Of a DNA stretch of 58,853 nt, positions 24,915 through 33,381 are shown in pieces; position 1 is the stretch's first letter; each line of letters starts with the position of its first letter. Both the position numbers and the translations under genes were made by a program. The notes under the pieces are model-generated. The model was not told the origin of the DNA and did no database searches. It worked only from the letters and a program-made list of their open reading frames with translations. This stretch comes from Plantactinospora alkalitolerans (GTDB lineage Bacteria > Actinomycetota > Actinomycetes > Mycobacteriales > Micromonosporaceae), in contig NZ_JADPUN010000032.1 in the NCBI RefSeq assembly GCF_015690345.1, positions 1 to 58,853 on the forward strand. Reading direction: 5' to 3'.

Positions 24915-26326
24915 GCAGCCCCGGCGTTCCCGGCGTTCCCGGCGTGGCCCCGGGGCATCGGCGTTTCCGGGCCTCGGTCGGGGCCCCGATCCGGGCCTCG
25001 GTCCGGGCCCCGATCCGGGGCCGGCGCCGACTCGGTGGCCGGGGCGGGAGGCTGGAACCGCAGTACCCGGTCGATCGCCGCAGCGAGCAGGCAGACCAGC
25101 AGCACGATCCCGATCGACTCGTTCAGAATGCCGAGTGGGCCGGAGAGCGGCACCCATACCGTCTCCAGGTCCCGTGGGCCGACCAGCAGCCGTTCCCACT
25201 CCCAGAGCCAGTACTGGACGTTCTGCGACGCGACAAAGGCCAGGCAGAAGAGCAGCATCGGCGCCAGGCCCGCCCGGGTGAGCAGCCGGAGACCATGTAC
25301 CAGCGGGCCGAGCCGTTCGTGTAGTTCGGTGCCGACAGCGGTGTAGACCGCCCGGATCGGTCGCGGCAGGCGGGCCCGCTGGTAGCGCTCGGCGTCCGGT
25401 GGCGGTGGGGTCAGGCGGTGACCGTAGACCACGGCGCCGGCCGCCAGCCACGCCACCGGTACCATGATGACCGCGTCCGCCGAGGCCAGCAGGCCGGCGA
25501 GCCAGATTCCGGCGGTGTGGACCGGCTCGGCGAGCGGTCCGAGGTACCCGAGCAGGTGTTGCCCGGTGTCGAGCAGCCAGTTGATGATCCGGCGCTCCTG
25601 TGCCCACGCGGTCACCGGCTTCTGTACCGCCTGGAGCGCGCCGGCGACCACGACGATCCAGATCACCTCGACGTACGCCCCGACCACGCCCAACCACGGC
25701 CAGCGCAGCCGACCCTGCCAGTTGGAGAGCAGCCAGCGCAGGACGACCGCCACGACGATCACCGAGACGAGGGTGGTGCCGACGGATGCCGGAATGCGCT
25801 CCGCCAACTGGCTCGGCGCGCCGTCGAACACCTCGGCCCGGCCGAAGGTGTCGTCGACGACCACCAGGTACTGGTAACGGCTCAGGTCCTCCTGGAGGTA
25901 GCCCATCGCGGCGTACACGGCCAGGAACGGCGCCAGCGCGCTGCCGACGTGGTCCAGCAGGCTCCGGCGTCGACCGTCCGGCGTGGAGACGACAGCCTCC
26001 GGCGACGTCGCGGCGGCCAGGTAGGGCAGCGAGCCGCGTACGACCCGGAGCATCAGGGTGAACGCGGTCAGCATGGCGATCGGGGCCAGCACCACCACGA
26101 GGACGGCCAGCATTCCGTTGAAGCGGCTGAGCGGGACCGCTGCGATCAGGATGAACTCCCGGGCCGCCACCCCGGCAAGGTGGAGCGCGAACAGCGTCGG
26201 CCAGTGCCGGGCCAGCAGCCTGAGGGCGCTGCCCACGACGATTCCCGTACCGAGCAAGGCCCGGCCCAGCCGGGGAGGTCGACCAGCGGAGCGGGGCGCG
26301 GATCGCCCTCCGCCGATTGCTGCCAC
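24890..26326 (-). CDS. Polytopic membrane protein, unknown function
   Basis: Integral membrane protein of 478 residues with about eight hydrophobic helices (for example 48-66, 73-97, 190-208, 221-243, 278-300). The middle part carries soluble segments, YLVVVDDTFGRAEVFDGAPS and a basic loop ERYQRARLPRPIRAVYTAVG. The C-terminal tail is low-complexity, with four PDRGP-type repeats encoded by a short tandem DNA repeat (about 24977-25023), then GNAGNAGAAQ. No transport motif recognised. Its stop codon lies inside the end of the convergent upstream operon, so the last 25 bases code on both strands. Confidence 0.78.
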   Translation of the reverse strand: MAAIGGGRSAPRSAGRPPRLGRALLGTGIVVGSALRLLARHWPTLFALHLAGVAAREFILIAAVPLSRFNGMLAVLVVVLAPIAMLTAFTLMLRVVRGSLPYLAAATSPEAVVSTPDGRRRSLLDHVGSALAPFLAVYAAMGYLQEDLSRYQYLVVVDDTFGRAEVFDGAPSQLAERIPASVGTTLVSVIVVAVVLRWLLSNWQGRLRWPWLGVVGAYVEVIWIVVVAGALQAVQKPVTAWAQERRIINWLLDTGQHLLGYLGPLAEPVHTAGIWLAGLLASADAVIMVPVAWLAAGAVVYGHRLTPPPPDAERYQRARLPRPIRAVYTAVGTELHERLGPLVHGLRLLTRAGLAPMLLFCLAFVASQNVQYWLWEWERLLVGPRDLETVWVPLSGPLGILNESIGIVLLVCLLAAAIDRVLRFQPPAPATESAPAPDRGPDRGPDRGPDRGPETPMPRGHAGNAGNAGAAQPAESWA

Positions 26327-26465
26327 GCGGCACAGGCTAACGCTCCGAGGGGATCGAGGTTGACCGGAATCACGGCGATGCCGCCCCCATCGTTCGGGCG
26401 TTCGGGCTGCATGGAAGGGTCCGCCGGCGGTCCAGCGTATTGACAGATTGCTCTACGCTGTCGAC

Positions 26466-27323
26466 ATGTCGCTCAGAGTTGTTCGGGTCGCTGCCGTGGC
26501 GCTCGGCTTCGGCGCTCTGCTGATGGCAATGGCGGTGACCGCCTGGGCGCAGCCGCTCCGAGACCGGATCGAGCCCTCCTGGCTGGGCTATCTCGGCTAT
26601 CTCCTGGCGTCGGCGGCCAGTGTGCTCGTCCCGTACGTCGTCTTCTCGCGGTTCGTCTGTCCGCTGCGGCGGCGTCCCGCCGGATTCGCTGTCGACTCCG
26701 CCGCGCGTCGGTTCCTGGCCGGGACCTTTCCCCGTACCTCCGGAACCCAGTCGATCCTGCTGCTCTGGGCCGGTGGCAACTTCATCATGAGCGCCGCACG
26801 CACGCCCGGTGGAGAGCTGGCTTTCGGCGACTGGCAGTCCGCCATCGTCCCGGTCGGGCTGTTCGGTGTGACGGTCGTGGTCGGGGTGCTCGTGCCCTTC
26901 GTCCGGCACGCGACCGTCGTACTGGACCCGACCGGGATCACCATCTGGAGGAGTCGGCGGCACCGTACCGTCATCCCGTGGGACGAGCTGGCGCCGGGTG
27001 GACCACCACCGCCGGCCAGGGTCGGTTCATCGGTCACGCTCTACCGCCGGGGCTGGCATCCGGCGGTGGGTCCACCCCGTACCGACGAACTGCCGGTCGG
27101 GTTGCTGAACGTGCAGCCCGCCTTCCTCGCCGGGGCGATCCGCCGGTACGCCGAACAGCCGCAGCTCCGCGCCGGCATCGGCACCCCGACGGAACTGGCC
27201 CAACTCCGTGCCGACCTTCCGCCGGAGTACGGCGGCGGGATCGAGGAGGACGGCGGCGAAATCGAGGAGGACGGCGCCGGGCACCGGCAGCCCGTCCAGG
27301 AATCCGACTCGCGGCAGCGGTAG
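26466..27323 (+). CDS. Membrane protein with PH-like domain
   Basis: Protein of 285 residues. ATG 26466 (MSLRVVRVAAVALGFG) is preferred over the TTG at 26448. It has four TM helices (about 8-27, 38-57, 98-111, 122-143). A segment follows that looks like a bacterial PH/YdbT-type domain (VVLDPTGITIWRSRRHRTVIPWDELAPG). The C-terminus is acidic, with a repeat of IEEDGG. Function unknown. It is divergent from the preceding minus-strand membrane gene, with 139 bases between, and converges on the TPR gene. Confidence 0.75.
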   Translation: MSLRVVRVAAVALGFGALLMAMAVTAWAQPLRDRIEPSWLGYLGYLLASAASVLVPYVVFSRFVCPLRRRPAGFAVDSAARRFLAGTFPRTSGTQSILLLWAGGNFIMSAARTPGGELAFGDWQSAIVPVGLFGVTVVVGVLVPFVRHATVVLDPTGITIWRSRRHRTVIPWDELAPGGPPPPARVGSSVTLYRRGWHPAVGPPRTDELPVGLLNVQPAFLAGAIRRYAEQPQLRAGIGTPTELAQLRADLPPEYGGGIEEDGGEIEEDGAGHRQPVQESDSRQR

Positions 27324-27336
27324 CCCGGCGGCGGGG

Positions 27337-28209
27337 TCAGGTCGCCGGATGCAGTCCGGTCCACTGCCGCCCGTCCGGCCGGCCGGAGCGCCACTCGTCC
27401 AGCAGTTCGACGGCCCGGTGCTCGGGAGCCGCGAGCAGGACGACCTGCTCGCCGGCCTTGATCGACCGTTCCTGGGGCAGCGAGCCCTCGCTGCAGCACT
27501 TGCAGAGCAGCTCCCCACTGGTCAGCACCTCGGCGCCGAGGTCGTGCCGGGAGAAGACCTCGATCAGGGCCTCGACGTCGTCGGTCGTTGCCGCCGTCAC
27601 GGTCACCGAGAGCGTGGCCAGGTCCGACGGGGTGAACAGCATGATCTCGTCGAAGACCGCATAGCGCTGCCCCTCGACGATCCGTTCGCCGTTGGGAGCG
27701 CCGTCGTGCAGGACCACCTCGCCGAACCGGCGGCTCGGATCGAACGGCACGGTGAAGACCCGGGCCCGGGTCGGACAGAGCCGGCGGGCCCAGACCACCT
27801 CCTGACCCGTCGCGGTGTCGATGCGTACGCAGGTGATCCCGAGGTCGACCAGGATCTCGCCCTCGCCGGATGGGAGGGGGATGCCGTACCCGATCCAGCA
27901 GTCCCGGGCGGTGGACCAGTCCCGCAGTACGGTGGCGGCGATGCCGAGGTTCCAGAACGCCGGGTCCTGCTGCCCGCGTGACGCCCGTGCGGCAGCCTCC
28001 CTGCCCAGCTCGTACGCCTTGGGCCAGTCGCGGAGGAACTTGTACGCCAGGGCCGCGTCGAACCAGAGCTTCTCACTGCCCGGCCGGTCGGGTGCCCGAC
28101 GGAGAGCAGTCTCCATCAACTTCCCGGCCTGCTGCCACTCCTCGGCGTCCCACGCCTGGTACGCCCGCTTGACGAGGTCGTCGTCGGAAGAATGCTGGAA
28201 GACCGTCAC
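27337..28209 (-). CDS. Tetratricopeptide-repeat protein, unknown function
   Basis: Soluble protein of 290 residues. The first 115 residues form TPR-like helices (DDDLVKRAYQAWDAEEWQQAGKLMETAL, SEKLWFDAALAYKFLRDWPKAYELGREA, DPAFWNLGIAATVLRDWSTARDCW). The rest is an alpha/beta domain with VWARRLCPTRARVFTVPFDPSRRFGEVVLHDG and a cysteine cluster GELLCKCCSEGSLP that could bind metal. Similar proteins occur in actinomycetes, as far as I recall, with no known role. It ends close to the convergent membrane gene and begins about 50 bases after the next minus-strand gene. Confidence 0.8.
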   Translation of the reverse strand: MTVFQHSSDDDLVKRAYQAWDAEEWQQAGKLMETALRRAPDRPGSEKLWFDAALAYKFLRDWPKAYELGREAAARASRGQQDPAFWNLGIAATVLRDWSTARDCWIGYGIPLPSGEGEILVDLGITCVRIDTATGQEVVWARRLCPTRARVFTVPFDPSRRFGEVVLHDGAPNGERIVEGQRYAVFDEIMLFTPSDLATLSVTVTAATTDDVEALIEVFSRHDLGAEVLTSGELLCKCCSEGSLPQERSIKAGEQVVLLAAPEHRAVELLDEWRSGRPDGRQWTGLHPAT

Positions 28210-28257
28210 GCAGGGCAGAGTAGATCACGCGGTCCTGCCGCCCGGTACCCCGTCCGA

Positions 28258-29385
28258 TCAGGTACCGGATCCGACGGTAGGGCGGCCACGGAAGGCGAGC
28301 ACCACCGGCCAACGCCGCCAGACGGCGACGTGCAGGACGATCCCGAGGGCGAGATAGTTGAGCGCGGAGAGCGCGACCCAGGCGTCGGGATTCGCCCGGC
28401 GCCAGTGGAGTTGCCCGGCGTAGCGCGACAGCGCCGCGTACAGCAGGGCCGCGACGACGGCGATCAGCAGCAGGGTGCAGCACCGCGCCGCGGCCGGGGC
28501 CAGCCGGCTCGCGGGCCAACCGTCGAAGAGCATCGAGACCAGCAGTCCACTGGCGATCGTCGTGCCGCCGACGGCGTTGATCCGGTCCGGGCCCCAGCCG
28601 GCCACGGACCAGAGCAGCAGGAAGCTTCCGGTGGCGCCGACGACGAGCGTCGCGCTGCCGGTAGCCATCCGGGTGCCGCGCCGCCGGATCAGGGTGAACG
28701 GCCAGCCGCCCAGGGCGACGTAGAACGCCACCTGCCACACTCCCAGATTCAGCAGGGCCGCGCTGTACAGCGCCGCCGGAACCGGTCCGCCCGGGTTGCG
28801 CAGCCGCTCGGCGGTGCGCGTCGCTGCCGGCACGTCGTCGAGGTTCACCAGCAGCAGGTACGCCGCCACGGCCAACCCGAACGTTACGACCAGTGCCGTC
28901 GTGCCACCCCAGAACCAGCCGAGCCGGCGCATTGGCCAACCCTCACCGACGAGGGTCAGATGCAGCAGAAATGTGAACGCGGCCCCGCCGAGCGCCAGGG
29001 TCACCGGGAACGTCGGCGGATGCCCCGGTCCCGGGTTGGCGGCGAAGACGCCGCGCAGGTCGACCTGGCTGGTCACGGCCTGGCCGAGGATCGTCAGGGC
29101 CACCGCGCTGACGATCACGATCAGCGTGTCGGTCAGGCCCGACCAACCGGAGCGGAGTCGGCTGCCCGGCCAGTCCTGCCACCAGAAGGCGACGGTCGTG
29201 ATCACCGGCAGGGCGAAGGTGGCCAGCGGGCCGAGCACCAGCAGCGACTCCTCCGCGCCACCGAGGGCGAAGCCGAGCAGGAAGAAGAACGGTACGACCA
29301 CGGCCAGTCCGGCCAGCCCGAGCACCGGTTGACGTGCCGACGCCTGGGCCGGCAGGTGTGGCCCGGCGTCCGGCTCAGATGACAT
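28258..29385 (-). CDS. Polytopic membrane protein, unknown function
   Basis: Protein of 375 residues with about nine hydrophobic helices spread over its length (for example 22-42, 51-66, 83-104, 128-146, 160-180, 209-227, 246-262, 298-318, 342-358). No conserved transport or enzymatic motif is recognised. It starts with a short hydrophilic segment (MSSEPDAGPHLPAQASARQ) and ends basic. It runs in the same direction as the TPR gene, which follows 48 bases downstream, so the two may be co-transcribed. Confidence 0.75.
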   Translation of the reverse strand: MSSEPDAGPHLPAQASARQPVLGLAGLAVVVPFFFLLGFALGGAEESLLVLGPLATFALPVITTVAFWWQDWPGSRLRSGWSGLTDTLIVIVSAVALTILGQAVTSQVDLRGVFAANPGPGHPPTFPVTLALGGAAFTFLLHLTLVGEGWPMRRLGWFWGGTTALVVTFGLAVAAYLLLVNLDDVPAATRTAERLRNPGGPVPAALYSAALLNLGVWQVAFYVALGGWPFTLIRRRGTRMATGSATLVVGATGSFLLLWSVAGWGPDRINAVGGTTIASGLLVSMLFDGWPASRLAPAAARCCTLLLIAVVAALLYAALSRYAGQLHWRRANPDAWVALSALNYLALGIVLHVAVWRRWPVVLAFRGRPTVGSGT

Positions 29386-29466
29386 CGAGGGCGTACTTTA
29401 CGCAGGTCAGCCAGATTGCGGGCCGGATTTGCGGGTACTGCGGTCAGCCCGTGCCGGCGCCCCGCG

Positions 29467-30432
29467 TCACCGCGTACCTTCCGGATGTGTCCGTAGCCAG
29501 CCGAGGACCTCGCCGGCGTGCTGAGCTGGCGGATACACCGGATAGAAGACGTGTTCGATCACGTCCCGGCGAACGATCATCGTCAGCCGCCGGTACAGCG
29601 TCATCCCACCGGCGGAGAAGGTCGGCAGCCGCAGCGCGTCGCGTACCGCGAACTCCGGATCGGCGAGCATGGTGAACGGCAGGCGCAGTCGACTGACCAC
29701 TTCCCGCTGGTAGTGGCCGGGCTGCGAGGAGAGACCGTAGACCCGGGCCGCGCCGGCTCCGATCAGTTCCGCGTGATGATCGCGGAAACCGCACGCCTCG
29801 GCGGTGCAGCCCTGTGCCCCGGGTATCGTGTCCCAGCCCTCCGGCAGGTCCACACCGGGGCGGCCGGTGAGCGGATAGACGTACAGCACGGTCCGTCCGG
29901 GGCCCAACGCCGCCAGTCCGACCGTCGATCCGTCGGTGGCCGGCAGTGTCACCCCGGGCAGGCGTACCCCGACCAGGCGGTCCGCCGTGCCGTCGTCGGA
30001 GGGGATCGGAGGGTCACACCGGACCGGATGACCGTCGAGCCCGTGGCCGGCCGCGAAAGGCCGTACGCCGCTCGGCATCGACCGTTCGGCGGCGGCCCGC
30101 AGGTGCTGGGCCAGCGCGTCCCGCCGCCGGGTCAACCGGACGATCCGCGCGGACAGCGCGTCGATCGCGTCCCGGTACGCCGCCAGCGACGCCGGGCACT
30201 CGTCACCCGAGCCGTGACCGCTGGCCAGACACTCCACGAACGGCCGGGTCTCCTCGACCGACAGCCCCAGGCCGGTCAGCTCCCGGATCTCCCGTACCTG
30301 GCGGACCGCCACGGGGTCGTAGTCCCGGTAACCGTTCGGCAGCCGGACCGGAACCACCAGGCCGACCTTCTCGTAGTACCGCAACGCCCGGACCGTCACT
30401 TCGGCCTGCCGGGCCAACTCTCCTGCTCGCAC
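29467..30432 (-). CDS. MerR regulator fused to a peroxiredoxin domain
   Basis: A 321-residue fusion. Residues 1-70 are a MerR winged-helix domain (GELARQAEVTVRALRYYEKVGL, NGYRDYDP). Residues 80-115 form the dimer coiled coil (YRDAIDALSARIVRLTRRRDALAQH). Residues 152-321 are an AhpC/peroxiredoxin-like thioredoxin fold with VGVRLPGVTLPATDGSTVGL and the active-site segment PGAQGCTAEACGF holding Cys209 and Cys214. Cys68 and Cys79 lie in the linker. Sensing peroxide with its own peroxiredoxin domain and passing the signal to the DNA-binding half is the natural inference. The target promoter is unknown; it is separated from the IclR gene by a divergent region. Confidence 0.88.
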   Translation of the reverse strand: MRAGELARQAEVTVRALRYYEKVGLVVPVRLPNGYRDYDPVAVRQVREIRELTGLGLSVEETRPFVECLASGHGSGDECPASLAAYRDAIDALSARIVRLTRRRDALAQHLRAAAERSMPSGVRPFAAGHGLDGHPVRCDPPIPSDDGTADRLVGVRLPGVTLPATDGSTVGLAALGPGRTVLYVYPLTGRPGVDLPEGWDTIPGAQGCTAEACGFRDHHAELIGAGAARVYGLSSQPGHYQREVVSRLRLPFTMLADPEFAVRDALRLPTFSAGGMTLYRRLTMIVRRDVIEHVFYPVYPPAQHAGEVLGWLRTHPEGTR

Positions 30433-30512
30433 GCCTCGACGCTAAACCCGTACCCCGAGGTCCAGGTCAAGCCGCGCGAGGCCGCAGAACGACGGCGACT
30501 CCGTTCGACACC

Positions 30513-30568
30513 GGCTCCGTTCCCGCAGCTCCGTTCCCGCGGCTCCGTTCCGGCGGCTCCGTTCCCGC
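30513..30568. repeat. Four tandem 14-bp repeats
   Basis: Four adjacent copies of a 14-base unit (GGCTCCGTTCCCGC with single-base changes): 30513-30526, 30527-30540, 30541-30554 and 30555-30568. A partial copy lies on each side. They lie in the divergent region between the MerR fusion and the IclR gene, and could be slippage-prone sequence or clustered binding sites. Confidence 0.8.
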
Positions 30569-30687
30569 CGACTCCGGGCGGCAGCGGGCCGCCAGTGGCA
30601 TGGAACAATCTCCCACCGACCGACCATTGTGCGTGACGAGATGACTCCCTCGGCCAAAACCTGAAGAACGGGTCTGCACAGCGATAA

Positions 30688-31482
30688 ATGGACGGCTATC
30701 ATTCTGCTATGAAGAATGAGGCGCCCGTTCCGCCGTATCACATCGCCTCTGTCGACCACGCCCTGCGGCTACTGCTGCTTCTTCAGACCAAGCCGAGCAT
30801 CCGGGTCGCGGAGGCGGCGAACGAGCTGAAGGTCGCCCGTTCGACCGCGCACCGCCTGCTGGCGATGCTCGTCTACCGCGGGTTCGCGGCCCAGAACGCG
30901 ACCACCCGGGCCTACCATCCCGGGCCGGTGCTGATCGAGGTCGGCATGGGCGCGCTGTCCAAGCTGGACGTCCGCCGCAAGGCCCGGCCGTACCTGGAAC
31001 GCCTGGTGGCCACGACGGGCGAGACGGCGAGCCTCCAGATCCTGGAGGGCAACCACGTCCGGTTCGTCGACTCCGTCGAGTCGACGAACGCGGTCCGGGT
31101 GGCCTCCCGGGCCGGGGTGAGCCTGCCGGCGCACGCCTCCTCCGGCGGCAAGGTGCTGCTGGCCGGGATGTCGCTGGAGGCGGTGCAGCGGCTGTACCCG
31201 AGCGAGCCGGTGGAGCAGGTGACCGATCCGACCAGGACCGACCCGGCCTCCCTGTTCGAGGAGTTGGCGGAGACCCGCGCCCAGGGCTACTCGGTCAACC
31301 ACTGCGAGGGTGAACCCGGGCTGGTGGCGGTCGGCGTACCGCTGCCGGACCGCACCGGTACGCCGATCGCCTCACTCACCGTCGCCGGACCTACCGCCCG
31401 GATGGGCCCGGACGAGGTGGACCGGGCGGTGGAGGCGCTTCGCGAGGCGGCACAGGAACTCGGCGAAAGCCTCTACCGCTGA
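30688..31482 (+). CDS. IclR-family transcriptional regulator
   Basis: Transcription factor of 264 residues (257 if the ATG at 30709 is used). N-terminal winged helix: SVDHALRLLLLLQTKPSIRV, AANELKVARSTAHRLLAMLVYRGFA. The C-terminal IclR ligand domain has VDSVESTNAVRVASRAGVSLPAHASSGGKVLLA and EGEPGLVAVGVPLPDRTGTPIASLTVAGP. An inverted repeat TCATTC-N9-GAATGA (30699-30719) covers the start region and may be an autoregulatory operator. No catabolic gene is adjacent, so its target is unknown. A dispersed palindrome follows seven bases after the stop codon. Confidence 0.92.
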   Translation: MDGYHSAMKNEAPVPPYHIASVDHALRLLLLLQTKPSIRVAEAANELKVARSTAHRLLAMLVYRGFAAQNATTRAYHPGPVLIEVGMGALSKLDVRRKARPYLERLVATTGETASLQILEGNHVRFVDSVESTNAVRVASRAGVSLPAHASSGGKVLLAGMSLEAVQRLYPSEPVEQVTDPTRTDPASLFEELAETRAQGYSVNHCEGEPGLVAVGVPLPDRTGTPIASLTVAGPTARMGPDEVDRAVEALREAAQELGESLYR

Positions 31483-31488
31483 ACGGCT

Positions 31489-31542
31489 GTAAGGAAGGGC
31501 CCCTTCTTATCGCTTTCTGTAGAAGAAGGGTCCCTTCCTAAC
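31489..31542. repeat. Dispersed imperfect palindrome, copy B
   Basis: A 54-base element nearly identical to the one at 22835-22889: same left arm GTAAGGAAGGGCCCCTTC, same middle TTATCGCTTTCTGTAGA, right arm AGAAGGGTCCCTTCCTAAC. It follows the IclR stop codon by six bases, as copy A follows the CDF stop. Right-arm changes keep pairing with the left arm, suggesting the folded form matters. Confidence 0.75.
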
Positions 31543-31667
31543 CGGTACCTGAGCTCCTATACCGACCCGACCTGCTCAACAGGTTCCTGGCCCACGCGGT
31601 CTGACCCTCGAACCCGACTCGGCCTAAGATCCAAGATCGGTAGCGCCGCAGGAGGGGACTCCGGACG

Positions 31668-31736
31668 GTGGAGGAGATGATCGACGGGGCTATCGAGGAC
31701 GCGATGACGCGGTCGATGCTGCGGGAGAACCGGTGA
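31668..31736 (+). CDS. Short upstream ORF coupled to the ABC exporter
   Basis: A 22-codon frame from GTG 31668 (VEEMIDGAIEDAMTRSMLREN...) with GGAGGGG about 11 bases upstream. It ends in a GTGA overlap with the ABC ATPase start at 31733. It could be a leader peptide for translational coupling or the tail of a lost regulator gene. Small size makes this uncertain. Confidence 0.35.
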   Translation: MEEMIDGAIEDAMTRSMLRENR

Positions 31737-32608
31737 TCCAAACCTTCGAACTCGCCAAACACTATGGCCACGTGCGGGCGGTGGACGGCATCAGTTTCAC
31801 GGCGCATCCCGGCCGTGTCACCGGGTTCCTCGGGCTCAACGGGTCCGGGAAGACCACAACCCTGCGGATGCTGCTCGGCCTGAGCCGCCCGACGTCCGGC
31901 CGCGCGTTGATCAACAACAAACGGTTTCAGGATCTCCGGTACCCGCCGCGGGAGATCGGCGCTGTCCTCGAGCAGGGCATCGCCCATCCAGGACAGACGG
32001 GTCGGGCACACCTCGTCGCCCAGGCGATCCTCGCCGGAGCGGGCCGAGGCCGGGTGGACGCCCTGCTGGACCAGGTCGGCCTCACCGACGCGGCGGACCG
32101 GCGCAGCGGCGGCTACTCGTTGGGCATGCGGCAGCGCTTGGCGGTGGCGACCGCACTGCTTGGCGACCCACCGGTACTGGTGCTCGACGAACCAGCGAAC
32201 GGCCTCGACCCGGAGGGCATCGCGTGGCTCCGGCTGCTGCTGCGCGACCACGCCCGGCGCGGCGGGACAGTGCTCATTTCCAGCCACCTACTGGCCGAAC
32301 TGGCTCACCTCATCGACGACGTGGTGATCGTCGCCAAAGGCCAGATCAGGTGTGCCGCCCCGCTGGCCAGCCTCTACGGCGCCGCAGCCCAGCGGCTGCG
32401 GGTGCGCGGTCGTGACCAACGGCGGCTGTGGCAGGTCTTCGAGAGCGTCGGAGGACGGGTGACGAGAAACGGTGACGCCCTGGAGGTGGTGGGTCTGACC
32501 CCGGAGGACGCCGGTGAGGTCGCCTTCGGCGCCCGGGTGCCGCTCTACGAGTTGACCGTGGACACCCCGAACCTGGAACAGATCTTTCTCGACCTGGCGA
32601 CCGTCTGA
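31733..32608 (+). CDS. ABC transporter ATP-binding protein (exporter type)
   Basis: ATPase subunit of a DrrA/NatA-like ABC exporter, 291 residues. Walker A GLNGSGKTTTL (about 34-44), Q-loop VLEQG, signature variant YSLGMRQRLAVA in place of the usual LSGGQ, Walker B VLVLDEPANGLDP and switch SSHLL. The C-terminal 75 residues form the usual extra domain (TVDTPNLEQIFLDL). It starts at GTG 31733, overlapping a short upstream ORF, and its stop overlaps the permease start by one base. Substrate unknown. Confidence 0.93.
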   Translation: MIQTFELAKHYGHVRAVDGISFTAHPGRVTGFLGLNGSGKTTTLRMLLGLSRPTSGRALINNKRFQDLRYPPREIGAVLEQGIAHPGQTGRAHLVAQAILAGAGRGRVDALLDQVGLTDAADRRSGGYSLGMRQRLAVATALLGDPPVLVLDEPANGLDPEGIAWLRLLLRDHARRGGTVLISSHLLAELAHLIDDVVIVAKGQIRCAAPLASLYGAAAQRLRVRGRDQRRLWQVFESVGGRVTRNGDALEVVGLTPEDAGEVAFGARVPLYELTVDTPNLEQIFLDLATV

Positions 32609-33210
32609 TGGTGGCGTTGGTGCGTAGCGAGCTCTACCGAGTAGCGACGATCCGGTCCAGTTGGGTCTCCATCCTCGTATTCGGCGTGGTGGGACTGCTG
32701 CTCGGCGCGGTCAACAGCGACGCCTGGGCGCTGTTGGTTGGCATGGGGGCGTACGGGCTGTCCGCCATGATCGTGTCCCAGCACTACCAGCACCGGACGG
32801 CCGTCCTGCTCTACCTCGCCAAGCCCAGGCGTGTCGTGGTGCTCGTCGGTCAGGTGGTCACCGCGGTGATCGTGACGGTGGGGGTCGTGGCCGTCAGCGG
32901 CCTCACGGTCGCCCTGAACGGCGACCCGAACCGGTACGGGAACCTGTTGGCCACGCTCCCCGTCGTGGCGGTGTTCGGTGCCGCGACAGCGGCGATCGTC
33001 CGCCGCTCGACCTGGTTGTTCCTGGGTGCCGCGTGCTGGTTCGTGTTCGTCGAGGGTCTCGTCGGCAGGCTGCGGGCCCCGCTGCCGTTCTCGACCTTCC
33101 TCGGCGCCGGCGCCGGTGACCCCCGAAGCCTCGTCATTGCCGGCGGCTGGACCGTCATGGCGGTCGTCGTCGCCATGGTCGCGGTGGGCCGCGACCACAC
33201 CGGCAACTGA
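32608..33210 (+). CDS. ABC exporter permease, small
   Basis: Membrane subunit of 200 residues partnering the preceding ATPase, starting one base inside its stop codon. About six hydrophobic helices are visible (17-35, 41-59, 76-98, 110-124, 132-146, 173-192). The N-terminal VRSELYRVATIRSSW is the amphipathic elbow typical of ABC-2-type permeases. It is short for the class, so it must act as a homodimer or with another subunit. It is followed at 33382 by the membrane TIR protein on the same strand. Confidence 0.85.
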   Translation: MVALVRSELYRVATIRSSWVSILVFGVVGLLLGAVNSDAWALLVGMGAYGLSAMIVSQHYQHRTAVLLYLAKPRRVVVLVGQVVTAVIVTVGVVAVSGLTVALNGDPNRYGNLLATLPVVAVFGAATAAIVRRSTWLFLGAACWFVFVEGLVGRLRAPLPFSTFLGAGAGDPRSLVIAGGWTVMAVVVAMVAVGRDHTGN

Positions 33211-33381
33211 CCGCTGGCAGGGAGGGCGCTGACGCGTCGACCGATCGCAGGCGCGGTGACCGGGGATCATCGCGAGGTAGGCGAGCCCGGCGACGGCGCT
33301 CGGTACGGTATCGACGGTCGGGGTCGGCCGCGCCAGACTGTAGTTCCAGTCTTCTCCCGCGTGACGCGGAGGGCGACCGCC

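Noticed and set aside
31545-31606. Short plus-strand reading PVPELLYRPDLLNRFLAHAV before a stop, upstream of the ABC genes
   Set aside because: No start codon or RBS, only about 20 residues, no family match; could be a gene remnant but cannot be supported.
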